Under the pieces are notes generated by a model that saw only the letters and a list, made by a program, of their open reading frames with translations, had not been told where the DNA came from and searched no databases. Of a stretch of DNA of 63,830 nucleotides, positions 8,180-17,342 are shown one piece after another. The DNA comes from Rhodococcus sp. IEGM 1381 (GTDB lineage Bacteria; Actinomycetota; Actinomycetes; Mycobacteriales; Mycobacteriaceae): NCBI RefSeq assembly GCF_030056795.1, contig NZ_JASHKQ010000020.1:1-63830 (forward strand), given 5' to 3'. Numbering within the stretch: the first letter of the stretch is position 1; each line of letters begins with the position of its first letter. Position numbers and translations under genes: made by a program.

Positions 8180-9022
8180 ATGACCGCAGCGTCGCTCGCC
8201 GCCACCTTCAATGCCACCAGCAGGGAGTTCGACGCGGTGACGCCGCAGGTCTGGGGGCCTGCCGGGCAGTCGCTCGCCTTCGCACTCGAGTTGGCAACCG
8301 GCGACGCCGTTCTGGACGTGTGCTCCGGCACCGGGGCATCGGCAATTCCTGCGGCGGCCGCCGTCGGACCCGACGGCATCGTGCATGCCATCGACGTCGC
8401 CGACGATCTTTTGGAGGTGGGCCGCAGGAAGGCCACCGATCGGGCACTGCGCAACATCGACTTCGTCGTCGCCGACGCCACCGAGTGGCAACCCCCGTCG
8501 ACCGTTCCCGCCGCCGGATACGACGCTCTGGCCTGCTCGTACGGCATCTTCTTCCTTCCCGATCCAGAGCAGGATTTTGCGCGACTGGTCTCATTGGTTC
8601 GCCCAGGCGGGCGCGTCGGCGTGACGGTGTGGCGCGAGGGCTCGGTCAGGGATTTCTCGGGCGCGTTCTTCGACGTGGTCGGGAGACACTGGCCGCCGGG
8701 CGCGGGCCCCGCGCCCGATCCGACGGCCAGTGTCGACGAACACCCGATCCGCAGGATGGAGACAGCGGATCTCCTCGGTGCCTGGCTCACCGCCGCCGGT
8801 ACGTCCGACGTCCGGGTCGTCGAGTTGTCCAATCATGTACCGGCGACACAGTCGTTCATCTGGGATTTCGTGCTCGGCAGTGCACTGCGCGGTGCGCTGG
8901 CTCCGTTCGACGACGCAACTCGCGATCAGATCAGGATCGATTTCTCGGCTCTGCTCACAGAGCGCGGGATCGATTCGATCGATCTCGCGACACTGGTGGC
9001 AACTGGGGTCCGCACGCCCTGA
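8180..9022 (+). CDS. SAM-dependent methyltransferase, UbiE/COQ5-like
   Basis: A 280-aa protein with motif I VLDVCSGTGASAIPAA at about 44-59, an acidic residue in HAIDVADDLL, and motif III-like LVRPGGRVGVTVW. The fold is that of small-molecule methyltransferases; the substrate is not evident. ATG 8180 is chosen because upstream codons overlap the divergent deoC promoter. purU starts 13 bp downstream, so the two may be co-transcribed. Confidence 0.8.
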   Translation: MTAASLAATFNATSREFDAVTPQVWGPAGQSLAFALELATGDAVLDVCSGTGASAIPAAAAVGPDGIVHAIDVADDLLEVGRRKATDRALRNIDFVVADATEWQPPSTVPAAGYDALACSYGIFFLPDPEQDFARLVSLVRPGGRVGVTVWREGSVRDFSGAFFDVVGRHWPPGAGPAPDPTASVDEHPIRRMETADLLGAWLTAAGTSDVRVVELSNHVPATQSFIWDFVLGSALRGALAPFDDATRDQIRIDFSALLTERGIDSIDLATLVATGVRTP

Positions 9023-9035
9023 GAGAATCGTCGGC

Positions 9036-9920
9036 ATGAGTTCTTCTGTCTCCGAGGATCGCCGCTACGTTCTGTCTCTCGGTTGCCCCGACAAGACGGG
9101 CATCGTTGCCCGCATCTCGACGTTCCTCGCCGAGGTCGGCGGGTGGATCGTCGAGGCCGCCTATCACGCCGATCCCGATACCGGTTGGTTCTTCACTCGT
9201 CAGGCCGTACGGGCGTCGTCGGTGAGCATGAGCGTCGAGGACCTGCGCGCCCGCTTCGCCGAGGTGGCCGCCGAGCTGGGGCCGGAAACCGAATGGGCAC
9301 TTCATGATTCGGGCGAACCCAAGCGCGTGGTACTGCTCGTCAGCAAGGAAGCGCACTGCCTGCACGATCTGCTCGGACGGGCAGCGGGCGGCGAACTGCC
9401 TGCACAGATCTCCGCGGTGATCGGCAATCACGAGTCGCTCGAACCGATCGCTGCCGCGCACGGCACACCGTTCCATCACGTCGAGTTCGCGAAAGATCCG
9501 GCCGAGCGCGGGCCTGCCTTCGAGAAGGTGCGCTCACTGGTCGATTCCTACGACCCCCACGCAGTGGTGTTGGCGCGCTTCATGCAGGTGCTGCCGGAAT
9601 CGCTGTGCGCGCACTGGGCAGGCCGGGCGATCAACATCCACCACAGCTTCCTGCCGTCGTTCGTCGGTGCCCGCCCCTACCACCAGGCGTTCGCGCGAGG
9701 CGTCAAACTGATCGGTGCGACGTGCCATTACGTCACCGCCGAGCTCGACGCGGGCCCGATCATCGAGCAGGACGTCATCCGCGTCGACCATTCCGACGAG
9801 GTCACCGACATGGTGCGTCAGGGCCGCGACATCGAGAAGCTGGTGCTCTCCCGTGGTCTGCGATGGCACCTGGAGGATCGCGTGTTGGTTCACGGCCGCA
9901 AAACCGTGGTGTTCAGCTAG
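9036..9920 (+). CDS. purU: Formyltetrahydrofolate deformylase
   Basis: Hydrolyses 10-formyl-THF to THF and formate, balancing the one-carbon pool and supplying formate to purine synthesis. The 294-aa product has an N-terminal ACT domain (about 10-85; SLGCPDKTGIVARIS) and a C-terminal formyltransferase domain. Catalytic residues are visible as Asn200-Ile-His202 (NIHHSFLPSF) and Asp238 (AELDAGPI). The real start is the ATG at 9036; the frame upstream overlaps the methyltransferase and is not coding. Confidence 0.95.
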   Translation: MSSSVSEDRRYVLSLGCPDKTGIVARISTFLAEVGGWIVEAAYHADPDTGWFFTRQAVRASSVSMSVEDLRARFAEVAAELGPETEWALHDSGEPKRVVLLVSKEAHCLHDLLGRAAGGELPAQISAVIGNHESLEPIAAAHGTPFHHVEFAKDPAERGPAFEKVRSLVDSYDPHAVVLARFMQVLPESLCAHWAGRAINIHHSFLPSFVGARPYHQAFARGVKLIGATCHYVTAELDAGPIIEQDVIRVDHSDEVTDMVRQGRDIEKLVLSRGLRWHLEDRVLVHGRKTVVFS

Positions 9921-9921
9921 A

Positions 9922-10947
9922 TCACAAGTTACGGAGCCGAACCACCTCGGTGTTGAATTCGTCGATTGCTTCCACCGAACTCATGTGTCCGATGCCAGGG
10001 ATCACGATCAATCGGCTCAGATGGTCGTGATCGTCCAGGGCGCGGGCGAGTTTGCGGGCGTGCACCGGCGGGGTCAGGCGGTCGGCAGATCCGACGAGGA
10101 CGCTGGTGGGGACGGACATGTTCGCCAGCGCCTCGCGGATGTCGAGGTCGCTGATGGCTGCTCCCCAGATGCCTCGGGTTCGCGGGGCGCATTCGAGCAC
10201 GATCTTCTCGCAGAACGCCACCTCGGCTGTTGTCGCTCCCGGCGCCATCGAGATGTATTTGATGGCTTGGCGCGTCACCGGTGACGGCCGCAACGGCAGC
10301 GACGAGCGGAGTACCGCGCGTCCTACCGGTGCGGGAACACGGGGGAAGCGCTGCGGCAGCGGGATGACGGTGGTTTCCCTGAGGAGTGAGTCGGTTGCGG
10401 TGCTGGCAAGCAGCACGGCACTGACGAGTCGGTCGACCTGTTCGGGATAGTTTCCGGCCCACGCCATGATCGACATGCCGCCCATGCTGTGCCCCACCAG
10501 CACGGCCTTGTTGTCTTCGACGACAGTCGCGGCGAGCACCGCAGCGAGGTCGTCGGCCAGCACATCCGGGCTCAGCGGCCGCGTTCCGACGTCGCTGCGG
10601 CCGTGGCCGCGCTGGTCGTACGCGATGACGCGGTATCGCCCGGCGAGGGCGTTGATCTGCGGAAACCAGTAGTCGGCCGAGCAGGTCCATCCGTGGCTGA
10701 AGACGATCGGTTCTGCATCTGCATCACCGTAGCTACGGACGTGCAGGTGAGCGCCGTCGTCGGTGACCACCTCGGTGATGTGCGGCTCGATCGTGGGGTG
10801 CTTCAGAAGCTCGTCGGGCCGAACGTCGGTCGTCTTGGTGAACGAATGCAGGCGACGCCGCCGGACGACGAATGCACCCACCGATGCCGCCGCAGCCGCG
10901 CTGCCGATTCCGAACAGCACACGTTCGACTACCTTGCGTGAAACCAC
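9922..10947 (-). CDS. Alpha/beta hydrolase, membrane-anchored
   Basis: A 341-aa hydrolase with an N-terminal hydrophobic segment (about 8-27) followed by RRRR, suggesting a membrane anchor. The fold shows the oxyanion motif FSHGWTCSADYW, the nucleophile elbow GHSMGG and a C-terminal catalytic His in IPGIGHM. The substrate is unknown; such enzymes are often esterases or lipases. Start GTG with GAGGGG about 8 bases upstream. It is convergent with purU, 1 bp apart. Confidence 0.82.
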   Translation of the reverse strand: MVSRKVVERVLFGIGSAAAAASVGAFVVRRRRLHSFTKTTDVRPDELLKHPTIEPHITEVVTDDGAHLHVRSYGDADAEPIVFSHGWTCSADYWFPQINALAGRYRVIAYDQRGHGRSDVGTRPLSPDVLADDLAAVLAATVVEDNKAVLVGHSMGGMSIMAWAGNYPEQVDRLVSAVLLASTATDSLLRETTVIPLPQRFPRVPAPVGRAVLRSSLPLRPSPVTRQAIKYISMAPGATTAEVAFCEKIVLECAPRTRGIWGAAISDLDIREALANMSVPTSVLVGSADRLTPPVHARKLARALDDHDHLSRLIVIPGIGHMSSVEAIDEFNTEVVRLRNL

Positions 10948-11027
10948 AGAAAATCCCCTCTACCTCGACCCCCTGGCGGGTTCGGTAGACGGTACGCCCA
11001 CGATCCGGTGGGCATCGATGCGCCTGC

Positions 11028-11321
11028 CTACCAGCGGGGTCCGCGCTGAATGCTGTCGATCTTGGGTCGGACGTCGACGAGGTAAACGCACACTGCGACG
11101 ACGCCGATGATGCCCAGGAATCCGATCACTCCGGAGACCAGGATAAGGAGCAGACCCACGAACAGGATGGCCAGCCAGGCGTTCTTGGTGAGCTTGTCCA
11201 CCGCGGGAAAGGCGTCGGCACGCTGCCGCAGTGCGTGGAAGATCGCGAATCCTGCGCCTACCACTCCGAGGATCTGCAGAAAAGTAAGGATGTAGTAGCT
11301 GAAGCTGCCGGCGATGCTCAC
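11028..11321 (-). CDS. DUF2516 small membrane protein
   Basis: A 97-aa protein with two to three membrane segments (about 9-29 and 50-85) and a short charged end (DVRPKIDSIQRGPRW). It matches in place and type the membrane protein next to hbhA in mycobacteria (Rv0476, DUF2516). GTG 11321 gives the N-terminus right before the first membrane segment. Function unknown. Confidence 0.75.
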   Translation of the reverse strand: MSIAGSFSYYILTFLQILGVVGAGFAIFHALRQRADAFPAVDKLTKNAWLAILFVGLLLILVSGVIGFLGIIGVVAVCVYLVDVRPKIDSIQRGPRW

Positions 11322-11337
11322 GCGGTCAGTGTACGAG

Positions 11338-11373
11338 AAACGACCCCCGCACCGCACGGCGCAGGGGTCGTTT
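11338..11373. terminator. Bidirectional terminator after hbhA
   Basis: Arms 11338-11350 and 11361-11373 pair at 12 of 13 positions (AAACGACCCC against GGGGTCGTTT). T-rich ends follow on both strands. It stands between hbhA and the DUF2516 gene. Confidence 0.75.
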
Positions 11374-11387
11374 TCTTTACGAATGCT

Positions 11388-12176
11388 TTAGCGAGTGGTC
11401 TTCTTCGCCGGAGCCTTCTTGGCCGGAGCCGGGGTGGCCTTCTGGGCAGCCGGTGCCGGTGCCGTCTTCTTGGCCGGTGCCGGGGTCTTCTTGATGGGCG
11501 AGTTCGCGTTGCTGCGAGTCTTGGCCTCGACCGTGCCCGCCACGCCGCTCACCTTGTCGGATGCCTCGATGGCCTTGTCCTTGGCTTCGTCGCCTGCTTC
11601 GTCGATGTTCTCGGCGAGCTCGTCGGCTGCGTCGGAGATTTCCTCGGCACCCTCACGAACCTTGTCCGACGCGATGCCGGCCAGAGCTGCGGCGCGCTCG
11701 CCGACTGCGCGAGTCTGCGAAGCGACGGTTCCGAGAGCCTGCTCGGTGAGGTCGACGACGTCGTTGGCTGCAGAGTTGGCACGCTCGAGGCCCTCTTCGA
11801 CGGCAGGCGTGCGACGGATGCGCTCGACGGCCTCTTCGCCGCGCTCGGCGAGGGAGGTGTAGAGGTCAGAGGCAACCTTGAGGTACGCCTCGGCAACCTT
11901 GCGCAGCTCTTCCGGGGTGAAGCGCTCGCGCAGCTCGGCGATCTCGTCGGGGAGCTCTGCGGGCAGGTTCGCCAGGCGCTCGCGCAGGCTCTCGACGCCC
12001 TCGGTGACCTCTTCGGAAAGGTCGGCGATGCGAGCGTTGACCTCGCTGGTGCGGCTCTCGGCGCGCGAGCGCACCTGGGCGACGACGTCCGCTACAGCCT
12101 GGACGACAGCGTCGCCGGCACCGACGGCTGCGAAGATGGGGGTCTTGACGTTCTCGAAGTTCTTGGAATCAGACAT
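11388..12176 (-). CDS. hbhA: Heparin-binding hemagglutinin-like adhesin
   Basis: The 262-aa product has an N-terminal hydrophobic stretch (TPIFAAVGAGDAVVQAVADVV), a long alpha-helical coiled-coil core (about 30-220) and a C-terminal tail of Lys-Ala-Pro repeats (AKKTAPAPA, AKKAPAKKTTR). In mycobacterial HBHA the Lys-rich tail binds heparan sulfate and is methylated, and the core has been linked to lipid-body and envelope functions. ATG 12176 begins MSDSKNFENV. The stop of the upstream HTH gene overlaps this start by 8 bp, so the two are co-expressed. A strong hairpin follows. Confidence 0.92.
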   Translation of the reverse strand: MSDSKNFENVKTPIFAAVGAGDAVVQAVADVVAQVRSRAESRTSEVNARIADLSEEVTEGVESLRERLANLPAELPDEIAELRERFTPEELRKVAEAYLKVASDLYTSLAERGEEAVERIRRTPAVEEGLERANSAANDVVDLTEQALGTVASQTRAVGERAAALAGIASDKVREGAEEISDAADELAENIDEAGDEAKDKAIEASDKVSGVAGTVEAKTRSNANSPIKKTPAPAKKTAPAPAAQKATPAPAKKAPAKKTTR

Positions 12177-12636
12177 CGGGTGTCTCCTGTTCGTCGGGTT
12201 CGGGCTCTTGCGTCGACTCGTTCTCACGACAGAACGAGTCGTAGATCTCGATCAGCACTTGCTTCTGCCGTTCGGTGATGTGCTCATCGCCGAGCAGAGC
12301 TTCGCGCACCGGACCGTGGGGACGCGCTTCCAAGATCCCGGCCCGGACATACAGCACCTCCGAGGAGACGCGCAGACCCTTGGCTATCTGCGCTAGCACT
12401 TCTGCGGACGGGTTGCGCAGTCCGCGTTCGATCTGGCTCAGGTAGGGGTTGCTCACCCCGGCACGGCTTGCGAGTTGACGCATCGAAACCTGGGCGGCTT
12501 CTCGCTGTGACCGGATGTAGCTCCCGATGTCCTGGGCCGCAGTCGTCACGACTGCAGCGACAAGATCCCCCGCCTCGGCAACAACCTGCGTCGCCTCGGT
12601 CGCTTTGGCGACCAGATCCCCCTCGTTCTCGGCCAT
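12169..12636 (-). CDS. XRE-family transcriptional regulator upstream of hbhA
   Basis: A protein of about 155 aa with a helix-turn-helix (IGSYIRSQREAAQVSMRQLA...GVSNPYLSQIERGLRNPS). An N-terminal helix precedes it and an acidic tail rich in Glu and Pro follows. It is the equivalent of Rv0474 of M. tuberculosis. It overlaps hbhA by 8 bp and probably regulates this operon (inference). ATG 12636 is preceded by an AGGAGG-like stretch. Confidence 0.85.
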   Translation of the reverse strand: MAENEGDLVAKATEATQVVAEAGDLVAAVVTTAAQDIGSYIRSQREAAQVSMRQLASRAGVSNPYLSQIERGLRNPSAEVLAQIAKGLRVSSEVLYVRAGILEARPHGPVREALLGDEHITERQKQVLIEIYDSFCRENESTQEPEPDEQETPDV

Positions 12637-12709
12637 CTCGGCCTCCTGTTTTCGGTGTCCTACTGGACGGTACCGAAGGGTGCTAACTATTGCAAGCACT
12701 CTGCTAGCA

Positions 12710-13984
12710 CTAGTGCCCGAAGATCAGATCCGAGATCGTGTAGATGGCCAATCCGGCGATGGATCCGACGACGGTTCCGTTGATTCGGATGAACTGGAGA
12801 TCACGTCCGACCTGCAGTTCGATCTTCTTGCTCGCTTCCTCTGCATCCCACCGAGCAACGGTGTCGCCGATGATCGTGGTGATCTCGTCGGCGTAGTTGG
12901 CGGCGATATAACTCGCACCACCGAGCAACCAGCCGTCGGCCTTCCCCCGCAATTCGTCATCATCACGGAGACGAATTCCGAAGTTGACGGTGTTCTCCTT
13001 GATCTTGGTGCGCAACGTACTCGTCGGGTCGTCCACCGACTCGGTGATCAGACGCTTGGCGACCTTCCAGGTCGCCGCAGCAAGCCCGGTGATCTCTTCT
13101 CGGCCCATGATCTGCGCCTTGAGCTTCTCGGCCTTTTCGATGGTGGTCGGGTCGTGCTGCAGATCGTTGGCGTAGTCGACGAGGAACTTGTTCGCGGCCT
13201 GACGTACGTCGTGCTCCGGGTTGGAGCGAATCTTCCAGGTGAACTCGACGAGCTCTTTGTAGACCTTCTCCCCCAGCAAGGTGTCGACGAACTTCGGCGA
13301 CCAGTTCGGGGAATCTCTCGAGACGACGCGATCGATCATTTCCTGGCTGCCCAGAGCCCACTGATGAGCGCGCTCGGCAAGCATGTCGATCAGCGGCAAT
13401 TGACGGTTCTCGCGGAGCAACTCGTCGAGGATGCGGCCGATGGGCGGCCCCCACTGCGGATCGGCGAGTCGGCGCACGATGGTGCTGTCGATCACAGCGG
13501 TGATGTCCTCGTCGTTGAGCACGTCGACCACACCGTGCAGCACCGTCGCTGCCTCGGCCGCAACGCGTTCGGCATTGTCGGGCTGGGCGAGCCAGGTACC
13601 CAACCGCAACGGAACCTGCGCCGACGCAACCTTCTCCGACACCACCTCGGGTGCAAGAAAATTACTGCCGACGAACGAGCTCAGGCTCGCGCCCAGCTGG
13701 TCCTTCTTCTTCTTGATCAAGGCCGTGTGGGGAATCGGGATGCCCAGCGGATGCTTGAACAGTGCGGTCACCGCGAACCAGTCCGCGAGCGCGCCCACCA
13801 TTCCCGCCTCCGACGCCGCGCGTACGTACCCCACCCACGCGCCCGCACCCGTCGACTCCTGCCACCGGCAGAACAGGTAGACGATCGATGCGAAGACGAG
13901 AAAGCCCGTCGCGACAGTTTTCATCTTGCGGAGGTCGCGACGCTTGGTGTCGTCATCGAAGTTCATGAGCTGCACAACCGTCAT
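12710..13984 (-). CDS. DUF445 family membrane protein
   Basis: A 424-aa protein with an N-terminal membrane segment (about 24-42), a long helical middle with repeats such as LGSQEMIDRVVSRDSPNW, and a C-terminal membrane segment (NGTVVGSIAGLAIYTISDLIFG). This is the pattern of DUF445/YjiN-like proteins. Function unknown. An ATG at 13966 is an alternative start. The divergent TetR gene begins 73 bp away and could control it. Confidence 0.8.
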   Translation of the reverse strand: MTVVQLMNFDDDTKRRDLRKMKTVATGFLVFASIVYLFCRWQESTGAGAWVGYVRAASEAGMVGALADWFAVTALFKHPLGIPIPHTALIKKKKDQLGASLSSFVGSNFLAPEVVSEKVASAQVPLRLGTWLAQPDNAERVAAEAATVLHGVVDVLNDEDITAVIDSTIVRRLADPQWGPPIGRILDELLRENRQLPLIDMLAERAHQWALGSQEMIDRVVSRDSPNWSPKFVDTLLGEKVYKELVEFTWKIRSNPEHDVRQAANKFLVDYANDLQHDPTTIEKAEKLKAQIMGREEITGLAAATWKVAKRLITESVDDPTSTLRTKIKENTVNFGIRLRDDDELRGKADGWLLGGASYIAANYADEITTIIGDTVARWDAEEASKKIELQVGRDLQFIRINGTVVGSIAGLAIYTISDLIFGH

Positions 13985-14057
13985 TGTGCCCAGAAATGTG
14001 ACGGATCAACCGGACACAGCCTGCAATGGTGTCGGAGCAGGCGCATAAGGTGGCGTT

Positions 14058-14810
14058 GTGGCGAGAAATACGACGGAGGCAAAGCTGGACGAGTGCGGGC
14101 CGACTGCAGATGGAACCGAGGCGGACAAGGCCAAGGTCGAAAAGCCGGACGGCCGCAAACGTCGGTGGCGCGAGCACAAGATCGCTCGACGCGAGGAACT
14201 CGTCGACGGCACGTTGGCCGCGATCCGGTTGCGCGGCCGCGAGATCGGAATGGACGAGATCGCGTCGGAGATCGGTATCTCGAAGACGGTGCTCTACCGG
14301 TACTTCACCGACAAGAACGATCTGACCAGCGCCACCATGTCGCGGTACGTCGAGACGACGCTCGCCCCGCGGATCTACTCCGCCATCTCGCACGAACTCG
14401 ACGAGTACGAGCTCACCCGTGTGGTGGTGACCGCCTACGTCGAGACAGTCGCCACCGATCCAGAGGTGTACCTCTACGTCATGGCGAACAACGCGGGCAA
14501 CAACCGCGATGTCGTCGCCGAGTCCGAACGGATGATTGCCGAGTTGCTCTCGACCGTCCTCGGTGAACGTCTGCGTCAACGCGAAATGGATTCCGGCGGA
14601 TCGGTGCCGTGGGCCTTCGCCATCGTCGGCGCGGTCCAGTTGGCAACACACTGGTGGATTTCCAACAAATCCATGTCGGCGGACGACCTGATCGATTACC
14701 TCTGCATGATGATGTGGGGCGGAATCCACGGGGTCGCGATGGCCGACGGCTCGCCCGCCAAATTCAAATCCCAACCGCACCCGCTGGTCGACGAGCCGAA
14801 CGAGTCCTGA
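14058..14810 (+). CDS. TetR-family transcriptional regulator
   Basis: A 250-aa regulator with a charged N-terminal extension of about 45 residues, then the DNA-binding helices (REIGMDEIASEIGISKTVLYRYF, about 61-83). The C-terminal domain is ligand-binding and helical; ligand unknown. The start is GTG 14058 with AAGGTGG close upstream. It is divergent from the DUF445 gene, a common layout for a regulator and its target. Confidence 0.88.
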   Translation: MARNTTEAKLDECGPTADGTEADKAKVEKPDGRKRRWREHKIARREELVDGTLAAIRLRGREIGMDEIASEIGISKTVLYRYFTDKNDLTSATMSRYVETTLAPRIYSAISHELDEYELTRVVVTAYVETVATDPEVYLYVMANNAGNNRDVVAESERMIAELLSTVLGERLRQREMDSGGSVPWAFAIVGAVQLATHWWISNKSMSADDLIDYLCMMMWGGIHGVAMADGSPAKFKSQPHPLVDEPNES

Positions 14811-14855
14811 CGCTCGTCTGTTTGAGAATCGACCCGGTCGGACATTCGATCAGGT

Positions 14856-15401
14856 ATGACTACCGATACCTTGACCGGACGCCGCGTCGCCATTCTCGCT
14901 ACCGACGGCGTCGAGCAAGTCGAGCTGGTGCAGCCCCGTGAAGCCGTCGAAAACGCCGGAGCCACAGTCACATTGGTCTCATTGGACCACGGCGACATCC
15001 AAGCGATGGAGAGCGACGTCCATGCCGCCGATACCTTCACGGTCGATCGCGTCGTCGCCGACGTCTCGGCCGACGACTTCGACGCGCTGATCCTGCCCGG
15101 CGGAACCACCAACCCCGATCAACTCCGCGTCGACGCCGAAGCGGTCGCGTTCGTGCGTGATCTCGTCGCCGCAGGCAAGCCGGTGGGCGTGATCTGCCAC
15201 GGAGCCTGGACCCTCGTCGAAGCCGACGTACTGAAGGGCCGAACGTTGACGTCCTACCCGAGCATCCGCACCGACATCCGCAACGCAGGCGGGACGGTCG
15301 TCGACGAGGAAGTAGTAGTGGACGGCAACCTGGTCTCGAGCCGTAACCCGGACGACCTGCCGGCCTTCTGCGCGAAGATCGTGGAGCATTTCGCCGCTTG
15401 A
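14856..15401 (+). CDS. DJ-1/PfpI family protein (type 1 glutamine amidotransferase-like)
   Basis: A 181-aa protein with the nucleophile elbow GVICHGAWTL; Cys114 is followed by His115, as in PfpI-type proteases and stress proteins. Members act as deglycases, chaperones or peptidases; which applies here cannot be read from the sequence. No signal peptide. It begins 45 bp after the TetR gene and ends 16 bp before a siderophore-binding protein gene. Confidence 0.88.
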   Translation: MTTDTLTGRRVAILATDGVEQVELVQPREAVENAGATVTLVSLDHGDIQAMESDVHAADTFTVDRVVADVSADDFDALILPGGTTNPDQLRVDAEAVAFVRDLVAAGKPVGVICHGAWTLVEADVLKGRTLTSYPSIRTDIRNAGGTVVDEEVVVDGNLVSSRNPDDLPAFCAKIVEHFAA

Positions 15402-15419
15402 TAGGTTAGCGTGCCCTAT
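15401..15419. promoter_or_regulatory. IdeR/DtxR-like iron box overlapping a start codon
   Basis: The block ATAGGTTAGCGTGCCCTAT matches the IdeR consensus (TTAGGTTAGSCTAACCTAA) at about 14 of 19 positions. It covers the start of the siderophore-binding lipoprotein. Iron-dependent repression is inferred. Confidence 0.5.
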
Positions 15420-16407
15420 GCGCATTTCTCGTTCGTTGGCTCTGCCTGCGGCAGCCCTTGCCTTCGCTCTCGCCCTGACCGCATGCAGCTCCGACGCCGG
15501 TGACGGCGGCAGCGCCGATCCCGCCGAGGCCGGCGGTGTTGTCGTCACCGACATGTTCGGCGAGGTGGAGGTACCGGCAAACCCCCAGCGCGTGGTGGCA
15601 CTCGGCTGGTCCGATGCCGAAACAGCGCTGGCACTGGGCGTACAACCCGTCGGAGCAAGTGACTGGCTCGGAGTGGGCGGAAACGGTCTGGGCCCGTGGG
15701 TCGACGAGTCCTACGACACCGACCCCACGATCGTCGGCACCTTCGACGTCCACATGGAATCCGTCGCTGCGCTGGCACCGGACCTGATTCTGTGGACCCG
15801 CAGCACCAACGACAAAGCCGTGTACGACCAGCTGTCCGACATCGCACCCACCGTCGCGGCACCGCCGGGAACCGACGTCGCCTACGGCACCACCTGGGAC
15901 GGCCAGACCGAGATCGTCGCGCAGGCTCTCGGCAAAGTCGACGAGGGCAAGAAACTCGTCGACGACACCAAGGCCCTGTTCGACGACACCGTCACCGCCA
16001 ACCCGGAGTTCGCCGACAAGACCGTCGCCGTCGGCACGCTCTACAGCGGACAGGTCGGTGCCTACGTCCGCGGCGACACCCGCGTCGACTTCCTCGAATC
16101 CCTCGGCCTGAAGAACACGCCGGCCGTCCAGGATCTCGCCGAACCCGGCAAGTTCAGCATCGACCTGTCCGAGGAGAACATCTCCGCGCTCGACGCCGAC
16201 CTGACCGTCATGTTCCCCATCGGCACCGGACCCGAGGTGATCACCGACAACCCGTCCATCCAGGGCCTACCGTCGGCACGCGACGGACGCCTCGTCGTAC
16301 TCGGCGACCAGAACCTGTCCAACGCATTCTCGGCCGCCTCGGTCGCGGGCACCCGATACGCACTCGAAAACGCCGTGCCACTGTTCGCAGCACCACTGAA
16401 GGGCTGA
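15418..16407 (+). CDS. Iron-siderophore ABC transporter substrate-binding lipoprotein
   Basis: A 329-aa lipoprotein with the lipobox ending at Cys23 (ALALTAC) and a class III periplasmic binding (FepB/FhuD-type) fold: GEVEVPANPQRVVALGWSDAETALALG, then DLILW and a C-terminal lobe ending AALENAVPLF-like. It should capture ferric siderophores at the cell surface. No permease or ATPase gene is adjacent, so the partners must be elsewhere. An IdeR-like box overlaps the start. A second gene of this family lies at 50899. Confidence 0.88.
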   Translation: MRISRSLALPAAALAFALALTACSSDAGDGGSADPAEAGGVVVTDMFGEVEVPANPQRVVALGWSDAETALALGVQPVGASDWLGVGGNGLGPWVDESYDTDPTIVGTFDVHMESVAALAPDLILWTRSTNDKAVYDQLSDIAPTVAAPPGTDVAYGTTWDGQTEIVAQALGKVDEGKKLVDDTKALFDDTVTANPEFADKTVAVGTLYSGQVGAYVRGDTRVDFLESLGLKNTPAVQDLAEPGKFSIDLSEENISALDADLTVMFPIGTGPEVITDNPSIQGLPSARDGRLVVLGDQNLSNAFSAASVAGTRYALENAVPLFAAPLKG

Positions 16408-16879
16408 CGAGCCGCAATCTTTCTTTCGGATGGTGTTGTTTGCCTTACTGACTCGAAGGTGTTTGCGCTGGAGCCGAACTACGGCCTCGGGCAGGGTGGC
16501 CTGGCCGATGTCGCTCGGTCTGGCGTCCGAGGTCCACGACCCTGCCAATCAACGTCCGGCTGAATATCGTTCCGGGGACTTGAAATCCGCACGGTTGTCG
16601 ATTCGACCCGACGTTGCGCCACGTCAGCCCAAAAATTGTCGGCATACACACAGTTCCTCATGTGTGGGGACCTTCAGTGCGAAGCGCCGACTTTCGACAG
16701 CCCTACGATTCGTACGGATCGGACGTATGCGACTTTTACGCCATATTCAAAATACTTCAATAGTGAACTTTTAATACCTTTGCAAATTATCTCGCGTAAA
16801 CCATTGCGATCGATAGCGTCCCCGTTTAGCGTGGAGATCGTCCAGAAGCACGAAACCACTCATAACATGAGGAGTAGAA
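16408..16879. other. 472-bp AT-richer intergenic stretch
   Basis: No convincing gene is seen. The right part (about 16620-16800) is clearly AT-richer than its surroundings and holds TATA-like and TTTGCAAATTAT sequences that could include the promoter of the operon downstream. GAGGAG lies 5 bases before the ATG at 16880. The left part may be a remnant of an older gene, but no family could be assigned. Confidence 0.5.
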
Positions 16880-17299
16880 ATGCAGATCAGACGAGCTCTC
16901 GGGGGAATTATTACGGCGGTCGCTGTCCCTGCACTCGCTGTACTGGGGGCGCACTCGGCCTCGGCAGAGCCGGCACAACCACAGGTGCCAGCTCAGATCG
17001 TTCCGGCGGCACCGGCGGTGCCGCTGCCACTCACGCCGGCTGCGGCAGCCAGCGGGCTTGGATTACCCCTACATACAGTTGGATGCATCGTGGGCAACGA
17101 CGACGGAGGATGTGCCGGAAGCGGGGTATACGATCAGGTTGTAGAAGGCGGTACTGCCGGTGCGGCGACCGGTGCTGCAGGCGGGTGTGCCGGAGGCGCG
17201 CTTGCGGGCGGCGTTGGGTGCGTTCCCGGAGCAGCCGCGGGTGGTTTGACAGGGCTTGTGGGTGGTTCGGTCGGAAACGTAGTCCGAGGACTGTTCTGA
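16880..17299 (+). CDS. Secreted Gly/Ala-rich four-cysteine protein, unknown function
   Basis: I do not recognise this 139-aa protein. It begins with a clear Sec signal peptide (MQIRRALGG..., hydrophobic core 9-25, cleavage likely after SASA at about 30). The mature part opens Pro/Ala-rich, then has a glycine-zipper-like region (GGTAGAATGAAGGCAGGALAGG) with four cysteines. Such zippers are found in membrane-inserting peptides. It is the first gene of an apparent operon with a small protein and an ABC transporter, with a strong GAGGAG ribosome site. It might be an exported effector or bacteriocin-like product, but this is inference. Confidence 0.7.
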   Translation: MQIRRALGGIITAVAVPALAVLGAHSASAEPAQPQVPAQIVPAAPAVPLPLTPAAAASGLGLPLHTVGCIVGNDDGGCAGSGVYDQVVEGGTAGAATGAAGGCAGGALAGGVGCVPGAAAGGLTGLVGGSVGNVVRGLF

Positions 17300-17342
17300 C
17301 TCGACGCCCGTCAGCCAACCGAAACACGCGAGAGGATGCGAG

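Noticed and set aside
12664..12720. CIRCE-like element upstream of the HTH-hbhA operon
   Set aside because: The arms differ from CIRCE at several positions and the 9-base spacer is missing; reported only as repeated motifs.
16440..16560. Remnant of a transposase or other gene in the gap after the siderophore-binding gene
   Set aside because: Short frames on both strands have no motif I can assign, and no terminal inverted repeats or target duplications are visible.
16780..16790. TTTGCAAA core like a RamB box before the secreted Gly-rich protein
   Set aside because: In an AT-rich stretch this 8-mer is easily found by chance, and the operon has no link to acetate metabolism.
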